Of a stretch of 64,000 nucleotides of DNA, positions 1-7,489 are shown one piece after another (position 1 is the first letter of the stretch; every line of letters starts with the position of its first letter). Both the position numbers and the translations under genes were made by a program. The stretch comes from Nitrobacter vulgaris (GTDB taxonomy: Bacteria; Pseudomonadota; Alphaproteobacteria; Rhizobiales; Xanthobacteraceae), in NCBI RefSeq assembly GCF_002028545.1, contig NZ_MWPQ01000042.1:1-64000 (forward strand), written 5' to 3'. Under the pieces are notes generated by a model. It was given only the letters and a program-made list of their open reading frames with translations. It had not been told where the DNA came from and made no database searches.

Positions 1-230
1 TTGCCCTCGCGCTGCCACTGCTGGTAGTTGCTGCGCGGCAGGAACATGCGCGCATGAAACAGCTCCGCACCACGGCGCACCGCCTGTTCGAACGGCATGT
101 TTTCGAGGCCGTAGAGCGGGTTGTGGTGAATGAAGGTACGCATCGGCCAGAAAAACGGCACCGGCTCACCCGCCACATAGGCGGTCGAGCGTACCCGCAG
201 ACGCCGGCCGAGGTTCAATGCATCCACCAT
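1..230 (-). CDS. dabA: DabA-like inorganic-carbon uptake subunit (DUF2309), N-terminal part
   Basis: Only the first 76 or so codons lie in the window; the gene runs off the left edge. The ATG at 230 opens a frame with WPMRTFIHHNPLYGLE at about residues 32-47, the N-terminal signature of the DUF2309 (YbcC/UPF0753) family. These cytoplasmic, zinc-containing carbonic-anhydrase-like proteins pair with a NuoL-like membrane subunit to accumulate bicarbonate (DAB systems). The start overlaps the end of the preceding membrane gene by 16 bases, implying translational coupling. Catalytic Cys/Asp/His residues lie outside the window and cannot be checked. Confidence 0.85.
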   Translation of the reverse strand, partial: MVDALNLGRRLRVRSTAYVAGEPVPFFWPMRTFIHHNPLYGLENMPFEQAVRRGAELFHARMFLPRSNYQQWQREG

Positions 231-973
231 GACCACCCTCCGATCGAACCCAGCACCGCGGCAACGGCTGCGAGCATCAGCAACAGACCAGTGCTGAGTG
301 ACAAGTCGACTGCGCCCGCCGGGCGCGGCCATTCTTTCCCGAACAGGCCATGCTGCCACAAGATTGCGGCCGCCCAGCTCCACAGCAACCACACCGCAAG
401 CACGACAGTCGCCAGACCAGCGGGAATCTGCTTCAGCACCGCAAACATGGCGAAGAACCCGGGGAAAGGAGGCGCCGCCAGAGCCGCGAGCAAGGTCAGC
501 ACCAAGGCGCAGGTCAGGCGCGGAAAGGCCGGGCCGATGCGCCCACGCAGTCCGAGATACGCCCCTCCGAGACGCTCGCTCAGGCTGGAGCCGAGAACCA
601 TCAGCAGCGCAGCGGGGATTGTCACCGCCAGAGCCACGAACATGAGCGCTTTACCGTGCAGACCGTGCAGCCACGCCAGCCACACCAACGGCCAAGCGGA
701 GGTGGCCTGCAGCCGCGCCCAAATGAACACCTCCTGCACCGCAAGCAGCCGCCATGCATAGAGCAGCGCGGTGAACGCCGCCAATAGCTGCAGGGGAGTT
801 ATGTATTGCTCGGGTGGCGCGGCCGCCCGGTCGAGCAACAGCACCCCCGCAATGGGACACGCCAAAAGCACTGGAGCGCGCAACCACACGGGTAGCGCCT
901 GGAGCCCGGCGTTGAACAACATGCTCAGGGGAAACAGCGGCAGCAGGATCAAGGCAAGGAACAGAGCGATCAT
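215..973 (-). CDS. Polytopic membrane protein between dabB and dabA (NuoL/NuoM-like fragment)
   Basis: A 252-residue, very hydrophobic protein with roughly seven or eight predicted membrane segments. The start at 973 is chosen because it follows the upstream dabB stop by five bases; an in-frame extension through dabB is antisense-style shadow sequence. Around residues 170-185 it carries APPFPGFFAMF, reminiscent of the loop-helix before the discontinuous helix of proton-pumping NuoL/M/N and Mrp subunits. It lacks the length and the lysine/histidine-rich core of a full antiporter subunit. It sits inside the DAB operon, overlapping dabA, so it is probably an accessory or third membrane subunit. 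Function not established. Confidence 0.75.
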   Translation of the reverse strand: MIALFLALILLPLFPLSMLFNAGLQALPVWLRAPVLLACPIAGVLLLDRAAAPPEQYITPLQLLAAFTALLYAWRLLAVQEVFIWARLQATSAWPLVWLAWLHGLHGKALMFVALAVTIPAALLMVLGSSLSERLGGAYLGLRGRIGPAFPRLTCALVLTLLAALAAPPFPGFFAMFAVLKQIPAGLATVVLAVWLLWSWAAAILWQHGLFGKEWPRPAGAVDLSLSTGLLLMLAAVAAVLGSIGGWSWWMH

Positions 974-978
974 GGCGG

Positions 979-2679
979 TCAGACCCAACGCAGCCAAATA
1001 TTCACCCGCTTGGTCGCGGCCAGCAGGCTGCGTGACAGTTGGGTGTAAATGACGGACACATAGAACTCTCGCGAGAACAGGGCGTAGAGATTGAGGTAAA
1101 TAGCGTTCCACCGTGTGCCGGGTTTCCCCCCGATTTCGAGCGACTGCGCATAAAATGTCACCAGCCAGGCGCCGACCAGCAACGCAGTGAAGAACAGCAC
1201 AAGGATGACGAAAGCGAGGTCGTTGATGCCCGCCGCGGCATAGATGGCGTCGCGCAGCACCGGATCCGGGTAGAGGAAGGCCTCGAACGCATGTGCGATG
1301 AGTGTATAGCCCACCACTACGATGAGAAAGGACAGAAGGATCATGGTCAGCAAGCCCCATGCGTTCTCGCTAGGCAGCTTGTGAATGGAGAAGAACAATT
1401 GCGCGCCAGTGACCCAGCCGAAGAACAGCAGCACCACCGAGCCTTGCTTATGGAAGAAATCCTCCGCCACCACCCCGTGTGACAAGCCCAGCACCAGCAC
1501 CGGCACCAGCACGGTGACGAGCGCGGCCAACAGCCAGGGCACCTTCTTAACTTCGCGCAGGGGACGGCGCTCGACCACGAAGCTGTAGATATCATCGGGC
1601 GGCACGCCATCCTCGTGGCGGCTTTCGCTGATGACATTGCCCGAGCCGAGGAACAGCGTGGCTTTGAACAATCCATGTGCGATGAGGTGATAGACGGCGA
1701 GCGAAAATGCGCCCAGCCCGCATTCCATGATCATGAAGCCCATCTGCCCCATGGTGGAATAGCCCAGAGATTTCTTGACGTCATTTTGCGTGAGCATCAG
1801 CGCCGAGCCGATCAGCGCCGTCACCAGCCCGACGACGAAGGCCAGGTGCAGCACGTTGGGCGCGTGAACGAACACCGGAGCGAAGCGGTTGAACAAGAAT
1901 CCCCCGGCGTTGACAATGCCCGCATGCATCAGTGCCGACACCGGCGTGGGACCGTCCATTGTGTAAGGCAGCCAAGTATGCAACAGGAACTGCGCCGAGC
2001 GGGCAAACGCCGCCAGCGCCAGCAGTAGCGCCGCCAGCGGCACCACCGCCACCCCGCCGAGTTGCACACTCGGATCGGCGCTGATCCGTGTGAACAGTTC
2101 CGGCAACTGAGCGGTTCCATAGCCATGCCACAACAGCAACGCCGCGCCCACCAGCGGCAGATCGCCCACGCGATAGGTCAGAAACGTCCACAACGCATAG
2201 CGGCCACTGGCTTTGCGACTGGTGTCGAAGCCGAGCAGAAAGAACAGCAGCACCCCAATCAGGAACCAGGCGACCAGCAGCGTGACCAGATCGGCGGCGA
2301 TAACCATCAGCAGGATCACGGCCGTCATCAGGTCAAGCTTGGCAAAAAACCGCACGTAGCCGGGCTCGTCGGCCATGTAGCGCACCGAATAGACATGCAC
2401 CACCAAGCTGATAGCCGCCACCAGCACCGCCATCGCCACCGCGAGATGGTCGAGCAACAGAGCCGCCGGCCCGAGTCGAGCCAGCATCACCTCGCTCTCC
2501 GGCGCGGCCAGCACCGCCACCAGCATCGCCAGCGCGACAGCGCAGGTGACAGCGGTCATCGTCACGCTGATGCGCGCCGCCTGTGCCGGCCGACCGGCTC
2601 CGGCTAGCGGGGCGACGATCGCCGATAGTGCCGGTAGCAACGGCAACACCACTAGACACCAAGAGACCCATTGGTCCAC
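979..2679 (-). CDS. dabB: DabB-like NuoL-family membrane subunit of a bicarbonate uptake complex
   Basis: A 566-residue multi-spanning protein of the proton-conducting transporter family (NuoL/MrpA). LLHTWLPYTMDGPTPVSALM and the downstream HGLFKATLFLGSGN match the ion-translocation core of NuoL-type subunits. No other Complex I genes are nearby and a DUF2309 gene follows, the pairing that defines DAB inorganic-carbon accumulators, where this subunit is thought to couple cation flow to bicarbonate uptake. A GTG start at 2679 is preceded by AAGGAG at a good distance. First gene of the leftward operon. It could also be called NADH dehydrogenase subunit 5 by similarity alone; the context argues against respiratory Complex I. 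Confidence 0.88.
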   Translation of the reverse strand: MDQWVSWCLVVLPLLPALSAIVAPLAGAGRPAQAARISVTMTAVTCAVALAMLVAVLAAPESEVMLARLGPAALLLDHLAVAMAVLVAAISLVVHVYSVRYMADEPGYVRFFAKLDLMTAVILLMVIAADLVTLLVAWFLIGVLLFFLLGFDTSRKASGRYALWTFLTYRVGDLPLVGAALLLWHGYGTAQLPELFTRISADPSVQLGGVAVVPLAALLLALAAFARSAQFLLHTWLPYTMDGPTPVSALMHAGIVNAGGFLFNRFAPVFVHAPNVLHLAFVVGLVTALIGSALMLTQNDVKKSLGYSTMGQMGFMIMECGLGAFSLAVYHLIAHGLFKATLFLGSGNVISESRHEDGVPPDDIYSFVVERRPLREVKKVPWLLAALVTVLVPVLVLGLSHGVVAEDFFHKQGSVVLLFFGWVTGAQLFFSIHKLPSENAWGLLTMILLSFLIVVVGYTLIAHAFEAFLYPDPVLRDAIYAAAGINDLAFVILVLFFTALLVGAWLVTFYAQSLEIGGKPGTRWNAIYLNLYALFSREFYVSVIYTQLSRSLLAATKRVNIWLRWV

Positions 2680-2781
2680 GGCAACACTCCTTGTTCGATC
2701 GGGATAGCGCGATGCCGAAGCATTCGGGGGCCCCGCAGCCCCGGCTGGCCAAGCAGGCCGGCCGCAACATCATAAAGGATA

Positions 2782-2816
2782 GACTGAATAAGCAAATTTG
2801 ATTTTCTTATTCAGTC
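2782..2816. promoter_or_regulatory. Perfect 11-bp inverted repeat between divergent genes
   Basis: GACTGAATAAG (2782-2792) and CTTATTCAGTC (2806-2816) are exact reverse complements separated by 13 AT-rich bases. The element is centred in the 208-bp gap between dabB (leftward) and a rightward hypothetical gene. No T-run follows either arm in the manner of a terminator. An operator for a dimeric regulator, for example a LysR-type carbon-fixation regulator, is an inference. Confidence 0.55.
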
Positions 2817-2887
2817 CCCAAGGCGAGCTGATAACAACGCTTGCCGCCAGCACTCGGCGAATCGTTTTTCATGCAAGAGAATCGTCC

Positions 2888-3181
2888 ATGGCCAAATACG
2901 TCGGACTCGACCAAGACAGACATGGGATGACCCCGCTCGGGCGAACCGTGCTTGATGCGCGCGTGTTCGGTCTCATTCCCGAGACACAAGACTGCGCGAA
3001 TTGGGACGCCGGCCAGATGCAGGCGTTGATGAGCAAAGTGGACCAGCTTTGGGATCAATACGGCAACGTTCCCAGCGCGTTGCCACCGGAGTTGGCCGAC
3101 CGCCACAAGCGCGTTTATGCCGAGGCCATCGCCCGTGCAAAGGCGCGTGGCTGGGACGCTGAACTGGACGATAACGATTAG
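2888..3181 (+). CDS. Conserved-looking hypothetical protein, divergent from the DAB operon
   Basis: A 97-residue acidic soluble protein starting MAKYVGLDQD and ending in an acidic tail (DAELDDND). A longer in-frame ATG at 2798 exists, but it would read through the regulatory dyad, so the ATG at 2888 is preferred. There is no signal peptide, membrane segment or cysteine pair; the one Cys lies near residue 37. Not assigned to a function. Its divergent position relative to dabB, sharing a 208-bp control region with a perfect dyad, suggests common regulation with inorganic-carbon uptake. Confidence 0.7.
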   Translation: MAKYVGLDQDRHGMTPLGRTVLDARVFGLIPETQDCANWDAGQMQALMSKVDQLWDQYGNVPSALPPELADRHKRVYAEAIARAKARGWDAELDDND

Positions 3182-4026
3182 CTGGCCTGCGGCGGCCCGG
3201 GTTCGAAACCAGCCCTTTGCTCGGTCAGGCTAGTGCCTCCCAGGCGTCCTCGCCGCCGCGCTTCGCAGCAGATGTCGGTGGCAGCGGAGAGCTGGGGATG
3301 GCGCGTGCCGTGCAACGATCTGTGACGACGGGTCGCATCACCTCGGCGTCAGGTCGCAGGATGTGGAGGCTGCGAAAGGTGAATGATCGCACGCCTTACA
3401 TCTCATTAGTCTATTAGGGGCAACGCGTTCACGCTCATGGCTGGCGCTGATTGGTGCACAATCTCTGGCAAACATTGCAGCGTGCGCCAACGAGCGGTTG
3501 AAAACGACACCCCTCGCAATCGAGCAATGGAACCAGCCCAAGCCAGTCGCTCGCGCATACTTGGCGAACAAACAGAATGCCTCGTTCTACTGGGCCTCAT
3601 GCGGGTTTCTGCAGGTGCCCAGCCGCAGCCTCGATCAGTAACACTGATGGGTCGGTCGGGTATTTGCCGCCTTCCCGTCCTGAGAGGAACCTTGCCCTCG
3701 CCGACGTCGACGCGCCCCTGCTTCAGGGCCCATTGAAAGGAGATGCGCAGTCCATTCGTGCAGCTATGAAACAAAACGATGGAAAGAATTCCAAAACCCG
3801 CACCGACATCGCCGAAGCTATGCTGGCACAGCCCTTTCGTGCGCGCCCTTCTCGAGACGCTTGCTGCGTCGCCAGGCGGAACCGAGAGACCTTAGTTGTC
3901 GGTGGCCATATGGCACAGCTCCAGTGCCTTTGCTGCCCGAGATTTCAGATTCAATCGCAAGCAACCCGAAGGCGATACCAAGCGGTAAGACTCCCGCGGC
4001 GCATTGGACGCGAAAGTCAAAGCGGC
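3182..4026. other. Gene-poor stretch with degenerate coding traces
   Basis: No gene with a convincing start, ribosome site and codon pattern was found. On the + strand about 3442-3645 stays open without a usable start codon (ending in SRSLDQ before a TAA), with a composition like real protein. It may be the remnant of a lost gene, but no family is recognisable. Several overlapping open frames on both strands look like chance. Confidence 0.4.
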
Positions 4027-4293
4027 TCAGTGCACCGTCATCCAGGCCCGCGCGTCGCGTTGCGCCATGACAATCTCGGCCTCGGACATCAGCGCCGCAA
4101 CCTCGCGGCGCATCGCGGCCGCGTCAGTGTGTCCCTTAAGCGCTGCAAGATTGAACCATTTATGCGCGGCCACCAGATCGACCAGGCCGGCCCGACCGCT
4201 CGCCCAATACAGGCCCTGTTCGAAAAGAATATCCTGAATAGCGTCAGCGCTTACCGGCACCGCCGTCTCGTAGTCGATCTGCCCCTGATACAT
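4027..4293 (-). CDS. Sel1-repeat-like small protein
   Basis: An 88-residue protein beginning MYQGQIDYETAVPV. The central part, GLYWASGRAGLVDLVAAHKW followed by FNLAALKGHTDAAAMR, matches the alternating A/G/W spacing of one and a half Sel1-like (SLR) helical repeats, with the AHKWFNLAA core typical of that family. The start at 4293 is supported by GGAACAGAG just upstream. Sel1-like proteins are generally protein-interaction scaffolds. It is isolated, with no operon partner. Function unknown. Confidence 0.75.
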   Translation of the reverse strand: MYQGQIDYETAVPVSADAIQDILFEQGLYWASGRAGLVDLVAAHKWFNLAALKGHTDAAAMRREVAALMSEAEIVMAQRDARAWMTVH

Positions 4294-4422
4294 CTCTCTG
4301 TTCCTTTTTTTGCCACCCCTGCTTCGAGTGCGGCCCATCCACCTGTTGGCGCCCCGCTGGATCCAACCGCCGTTCGCCGGCGTGCCGTCCAGACACACGG
4401 ATCATGGAGGTTAAATTTGAAG

Positions 4423-4559
4423 AGCAGTTTAAGTATTGGGATGAATCGAACGTGAACACCGTTGCGGACAGGAATCGCACCGAATCAAAAAACCCTTATG
4501 TGAGAGGGGTTTTTGTAGTTTCACAGGATTCGATTTACTGTTTCATTTGGCAAACTGCT
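4423..4559. repeat. Nested inverted repeats with a terminator-like core
   Basis: Three dyads share nearly the same centre: AGCAGTTT (4423-4430) with AAACTGCT (4552-4559), CGAATC (4481-4486) with GATTCG (4527-4532), and an inner A-tract/CCC stem (4488-4496 with 4506-4514). The 4294-4999 interval otherwise contains no recognisable gene. The arrangement could be a decayed palindromic mobile element or a folded transcript. Confidence 0.4.
4487..4515 (+). terminator. Possible rho-independent terminator, readable in both directions
   Basis: A stem of AAAAACCC against GGGTTTTT with a short loop and a run of T at 4510-4514. It has no clear upstream gene on either strand, so which transcript it would end is unknown. 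Confidence 0.35.
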
Positions 4560-4999
4560 AACCATCGCCACAGCCCGGATCCAACCGCGCTCGCTAAAGC
4601 AGGAGGCCGGACGCCGTAAGCATCACGATTCGCCGCCTTCCTGCGACAGATCAACTGCAAATGATGGAAAATGGCAGCGCCGGGGCTGAGCCACGCCAGC
4701 GCAGGACGAGGGCGTCGGTGAACACGTCAGGACCAACTCTCACCGCAGCCGAGGCTGCAAGTGATCGCGGATCTTGATATCCGCGTCGACGAAGACCGAC
4801 GGTGAAACTCACCGCGTTCTTCCTTCGGATCGGTTGTCGCGGGGGGAGTTCCGAAACGACGATCCGACCGTTTGACCTGATGTCTCGCCGACACCCTCTC
4901 TCGTCGCCAAAGCCCGAATTTGAAATCTGTTTGGAAACAAACTCTCTTCGGCTCCTACGACTTCGCCGGCATCAAGCTGCCGGCGATTCCAAAGCGAAC

Positions 5000-5113
5000 T
5001 TATTTCTTCTTCTTGGCGACCTTGCGGGTCTTCTTCGCAGTCTTCTTCACTGCGCTCTTCGTCTTCTTCACCTTCTTCGTTTTCGCTTTCGCCTTCTTCG
5101 CTTTCTTGGCCAT
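5000..5113 (-). CDS. 37-residue lysine-rich histone-H1-like protein
   Basis: Reading leftward from ATG at 5113 gives a 37-residue protein composed almost entirely of Lys, Ala, Thr and Val (MAKKAKKAKAKTKKVKK at the start, KVAKKKK at the end), with 20 lysines and no acidic residue. GGAGGG sits six bases before the ATG, a strong ribosome site. Such K/A-rich peptides resemble the C-terminal tails of bacterial histone-H1-like proteins and probably bind nucleic acid. It is monocistronic as far as can be seen. The composition and ribosome site together make a chance open frame unlikely, though it could be the surviving part of a longer H1-like gene. Confidence 0.7.
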   Translation of the reverse strand: MAKKAKKAKAKTKKVKKTKSAVKKTAKKTRKVAKKKK

Positions 5114-5232
5114 GTTGCCCTCCAGATGTAGTGAGATGGCTTAGTCGCTGCATGCACTCGGGAATCGAAGTGCACATCATTCGAATACACCAACATATTG
5201 AAAAAAACAGTGTCTCGCTTAAGGAAGTGTTG

Positions 5233-5343
5233 ATGCCTTACAGCGGCAAGACGGCAGCACGCACCGCGATGATGCGGAGACTCGTTGACGAGAGGCGCCA
5301 GCAAGCTAAGAAACCCTGCGCAGGCGCTTCTCAATATTTTTAA
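5233..5343 (+). CDS. Possible 36-residue basic protein
   Basis: ATG at 5233 preceded by AAGGAAG seven bases upstream opens a 36-residue basic frame (MPYSGKTAARTAMMRRLVDE at the start). No family recognised. Support is only the ribosome site and an amino-acid composition that looks like protein; it may be chance. Confidence 0.3.
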   Translation: MPYSGKTAARTAMMRRLVDERRQQAKKPCAGASQYF

Positions 5344-5533
5344 GAAAACCACTGCGCCGCAGCGATATTCTGCATTCAACAAATCAGCGATAGATGCGCA
5401 GTACGCATCGTGACGAGTCGGAGCGAAGGTGAAATCGATATAGGCATGGACTCCGAGTCGCGACTTTTGGCAATAAAAATATTTTCACCAACAAGCTTGA
5501 AAGCCACCGCTCGAGCCCGCCATGACGCATCGC

Positions 5534-5564
5534 TTTTGCGAATCGTGAAATACGATTCGCAAAA
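5534..5564. promoter_or_regulatory. Perfect 13-bp inverted repeat
   Basis: TTTTGCGAATCGT (5534-5546) and ACGATTCGCAAAA (5552-5564) are exact reverse complements around a 5-base centre. The T-run is on the 5' side of each reading direction, so it does not look like a rho-independent terminator; a protein-binding palindrome is more likely. Flanking DNA from 5344 to 5607 shows no gene. Confidence 0.5.
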
Positions 5565-5607
5565 TTGATCCTGCTCTCACTACTCTTCCGGGCGCTGTCG
5601 GCTCGTT

Positions 5608-5778
5608 GGGACAGGTTGCGAACTCAGTTGGTACGAGCCCGTGAAGACGTTTGCGAGCGGTTGGTGTTGTAGTCGATCCTCAGTCCTCGATGACTGGCGG
5701 GCCTCGTCGAGGCTGACGAACAGATGCTCGTTGAGGCATTAGGCGCGAAGCGGCCTTTGAAGCTTTTGACAAAGCCTT
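5608..5778 (-). pseudogene. IS3-family transposase (OrfB) C-terminal remnant
   Basis: Leftward translation in three alternating frames gives AFVKSFKGRF, then CLNEHLFVSLDEARQ, then RIDYNTNRSQT, then LHGLVPTEFATCP. Placed end to end these match the conserved C-terminus of IS3/IS407-group integrase-like transposases, where the intact protein reads as NAFVESFNGRLRDECLN through to a PHSSL and P-x-EFA ending. At least three frameshifts separate the pieces, and the N-terminal two thirds with the first catalytic Asp residues is missing. It marks an old insertion next to gatB. Confidence 0.75.
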
Positions 5779-5939
5779 CTGCATCGGTTGGCGGGCGTAA
5801 CGTAGCGCCACTCCGCGCCATGCGAGGCCAACTCCTTCAGCCAGGCCCGCAACGCTCAGCCAAACAAACGCAAGCGCCGTCGCACCATGCGGTCGGGGCG
5901 AGGAATGCAGCCGCGCAGCGTTGAAACTACGGTCGAAGG

Positions 5940-7424
5940 TTACAGACCAAGCTTGGTCTTGAGCAGATCATTCACCGCCTGCGGATTGACCTTGCCGCCA
6001 GACGCTTTCATCACTTGACCCACGAACCAGCCGATCATCTGTGGCTTGGCGCGGACCTGCGCGACCTTGTCCGGGTTGGCAGCGACGATATCCTCGACCG
6101 CCTTCTCGATCGCACCCATGTCGGTGACCTGCTTCATCCCGCGCGCCTCGACCAGCACCCGCGGATCGCCGCCCTCGGTCCAAACGATCTCGAACAGATC
6201 CTTGGCGATCTTGCCGGAGATGGTTCCCTCGCCAATCAGGTCGATGATCGCAGCGAGTTGGGGCGCCGATACCGGCGATGCCGCGATGCTCAGGCCCTCT
6301 TTGTTGAGGCGTCCGAACAGTTCGTTGATCACCCAGTTGGCGGCAACTTTCCCATCGCGTCGCGCGTTCGCAAGACCGGCCAGAACCGACTCGTAGAAGT
6401 TGGCGCTCTCATGCTCGTTGACAAGCACGGCGGCGTCATAGGGTGTCAGGCCGAGATCCGCGATGAACCTTGCCTTCTTCTGGTCCGGCAGTTCCGGCAG
6501 ATCGGTCTTCAACGCATCGACGAAGGACTGCGAAAACTCCAGCGGCAGCAGGTCGGGGTCGGGGAAATAGCGGTAGTCGTGCGCCTCTTCCTTGGAGCGC
6601 ATCGCGCGGGTCTCGCCCTTATCCGGATCGAACAGCCGGGTTTGCTGATCAATGCTGCCGCCATCCTCGAGAATTTCGATCTGACGCCGCGCCTCGTGTT
6701 CAATCGCCTGACCGATGAAGCGGATGGAGTTGACGTTCTTGATCTCGCAGCGCGTACCGAAGGGCTCGCCCGGCCGGCGCACCGAGACGTTGACGTCGGC
6801 GCGGAGGCTGCCTTTCTCCATGTCACCGTCGCAGGTGGCGAGATAGCGCAGGATCGTCCGCAGTTTCGTCACATAGGCCTTGGCCTGTTCGGATGAACGC
6901 ATGTCGGGCTTGGATACGATTTCCATCAGCGCTACGCCGGAGCGGTTCAGGTCGATCGCGCTCATGTCCGCGTGCTGCTCGTGCAGAGACTTGCCGGCGT
7001 CCTGTTCGAGATGTAGCCGCTCGATCCCGACCACAAAGCTCGTGCCGTCAGCAAGATCGACCACGACTTCACCCTCACCGACGATCGGCGACTTGTACTG
7101 GCTGATCTGATAGCCCTGCGGCAGGTCGGGATAGAAATAGTTCTTGCGATCGAACACCGAGCGCAGGTTAATCTGCGCGTTCAACCCAAGCCCGGTGCGC
7201 ACCGCCTGGCGGACGCATTCCTCGTTGATGACCGGCAGCATTCCGGGCATGGCCGCATCGACCAGCGAGACATGGCTGTTGGGGTCACCGCCGAAGGCGG
7301 TCGAGGCGCCCGAAAACAGCTTTGCGTTGGAAGTGACCTGGGCGTGGACTTCAAGCCCGATCACCATCTCCCAGTCGCCGGTTGCGCCTTTGATCAGGTT
7401 AGACGGTTTGACAGGTGCGTTCAT
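5940..7424 (-). CDS. gatB: Asp-tRNA(Asn)/Glu-tRNA(Gln) amidotransferase subunit B
   Basis: A 494-residue protein of normal family length. GatB phosphorylates the misacylated tRNA-bound Glu (or Asp) and, with GatA-derived ammonia, amidates it to Gln-tRNA(Gln) or Asn-tRNA(Asn). The N-terminal cradle domain has [13 protein letters not shown] and the signature [18 protein letters not shown]; the C-terminal YqeY-like tail (residues about 350-494) ends [17 protein letters not shown]. It is the last gene of the leftward gatC-gatA-gatB region, separated from gatA by a small ORF and a patatin lipoprotein gene. Confidence 0.98.
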   Translation of the reverse strand: MNAPVKPSNLIKGATGDWEMVIGLEVHAQVTSNAKLFSGASTAFGGDPNSHVSLVDAAMPGMLPVINEECVRQAVRTGLGLNAQINLRSVFDRKNYFYPDLPQGYQISQYKSPIVGEGEVVVDLADGTSFVVGIERLHLEQDAGKSLHEQHADMSAIDLNRSGVALMEIVSKPDMRSSEQAKAYVTKLRTILRYLATCDGDMEKGSLRADVNVSVRRPGEPFGTRCEIKNVNSIRFIGQAIEHEARRQIEILEDGGSIDQQTRLFDPDKGETRAMRSKEEAHDYRYFPDPDLLPLEFSQSFVDALKTDLPELPDQKKARFIADLGLTPYDAAVLVNEHESANFYESVLAGLANARRDGKVAANWVINELFGRLNKEGLSIAASPVSAPQLAAIIDLIGEGTISGKIAKDLFEIVWTEGGDPRVLVEARGMKQVTDMGAIEKAVEDIVAANPDKVAQVRAKPQMIGWFVGQVMKASGGKVNPQAVNDLLKTKLGL

Positions 7425-7489
7425 GCGCGGCTTTTACTCCGGGGTTCGCGATTGGGAAACCCCATCTTACGCGGGATGTCCACGCTCGC

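Noticed and set aside
215-1360. A 381-residue leftward open frame covering the middle DAB gene and part of dabB
   Set aside because: Residues before 973 are an out-of-frame reading of dabB and look like random Arg/Pro-rich sequence; the real gene starts at 973.
3577-4455. Rightward open frame of 292 codons
   Set aside because: Its composition is shadow-like and it overlaps the well-supported leftward Sel1-like gene; no ribosome site and no recognisable motif.
4809-5180. Leftward 123-residue Glu-rich frame over the lysine-rich gene
   Set aside because: It is the out-of-frame reading of the AAG-rich gene at 5000-5113 (Lys codons read as Glu/Arg); the lysine frame has the ribosome site.
6015-6896. 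Long rightward open frame opposite gatB
   Set aside because: Antisense shadow of a conserved gene in high-GC DNA.
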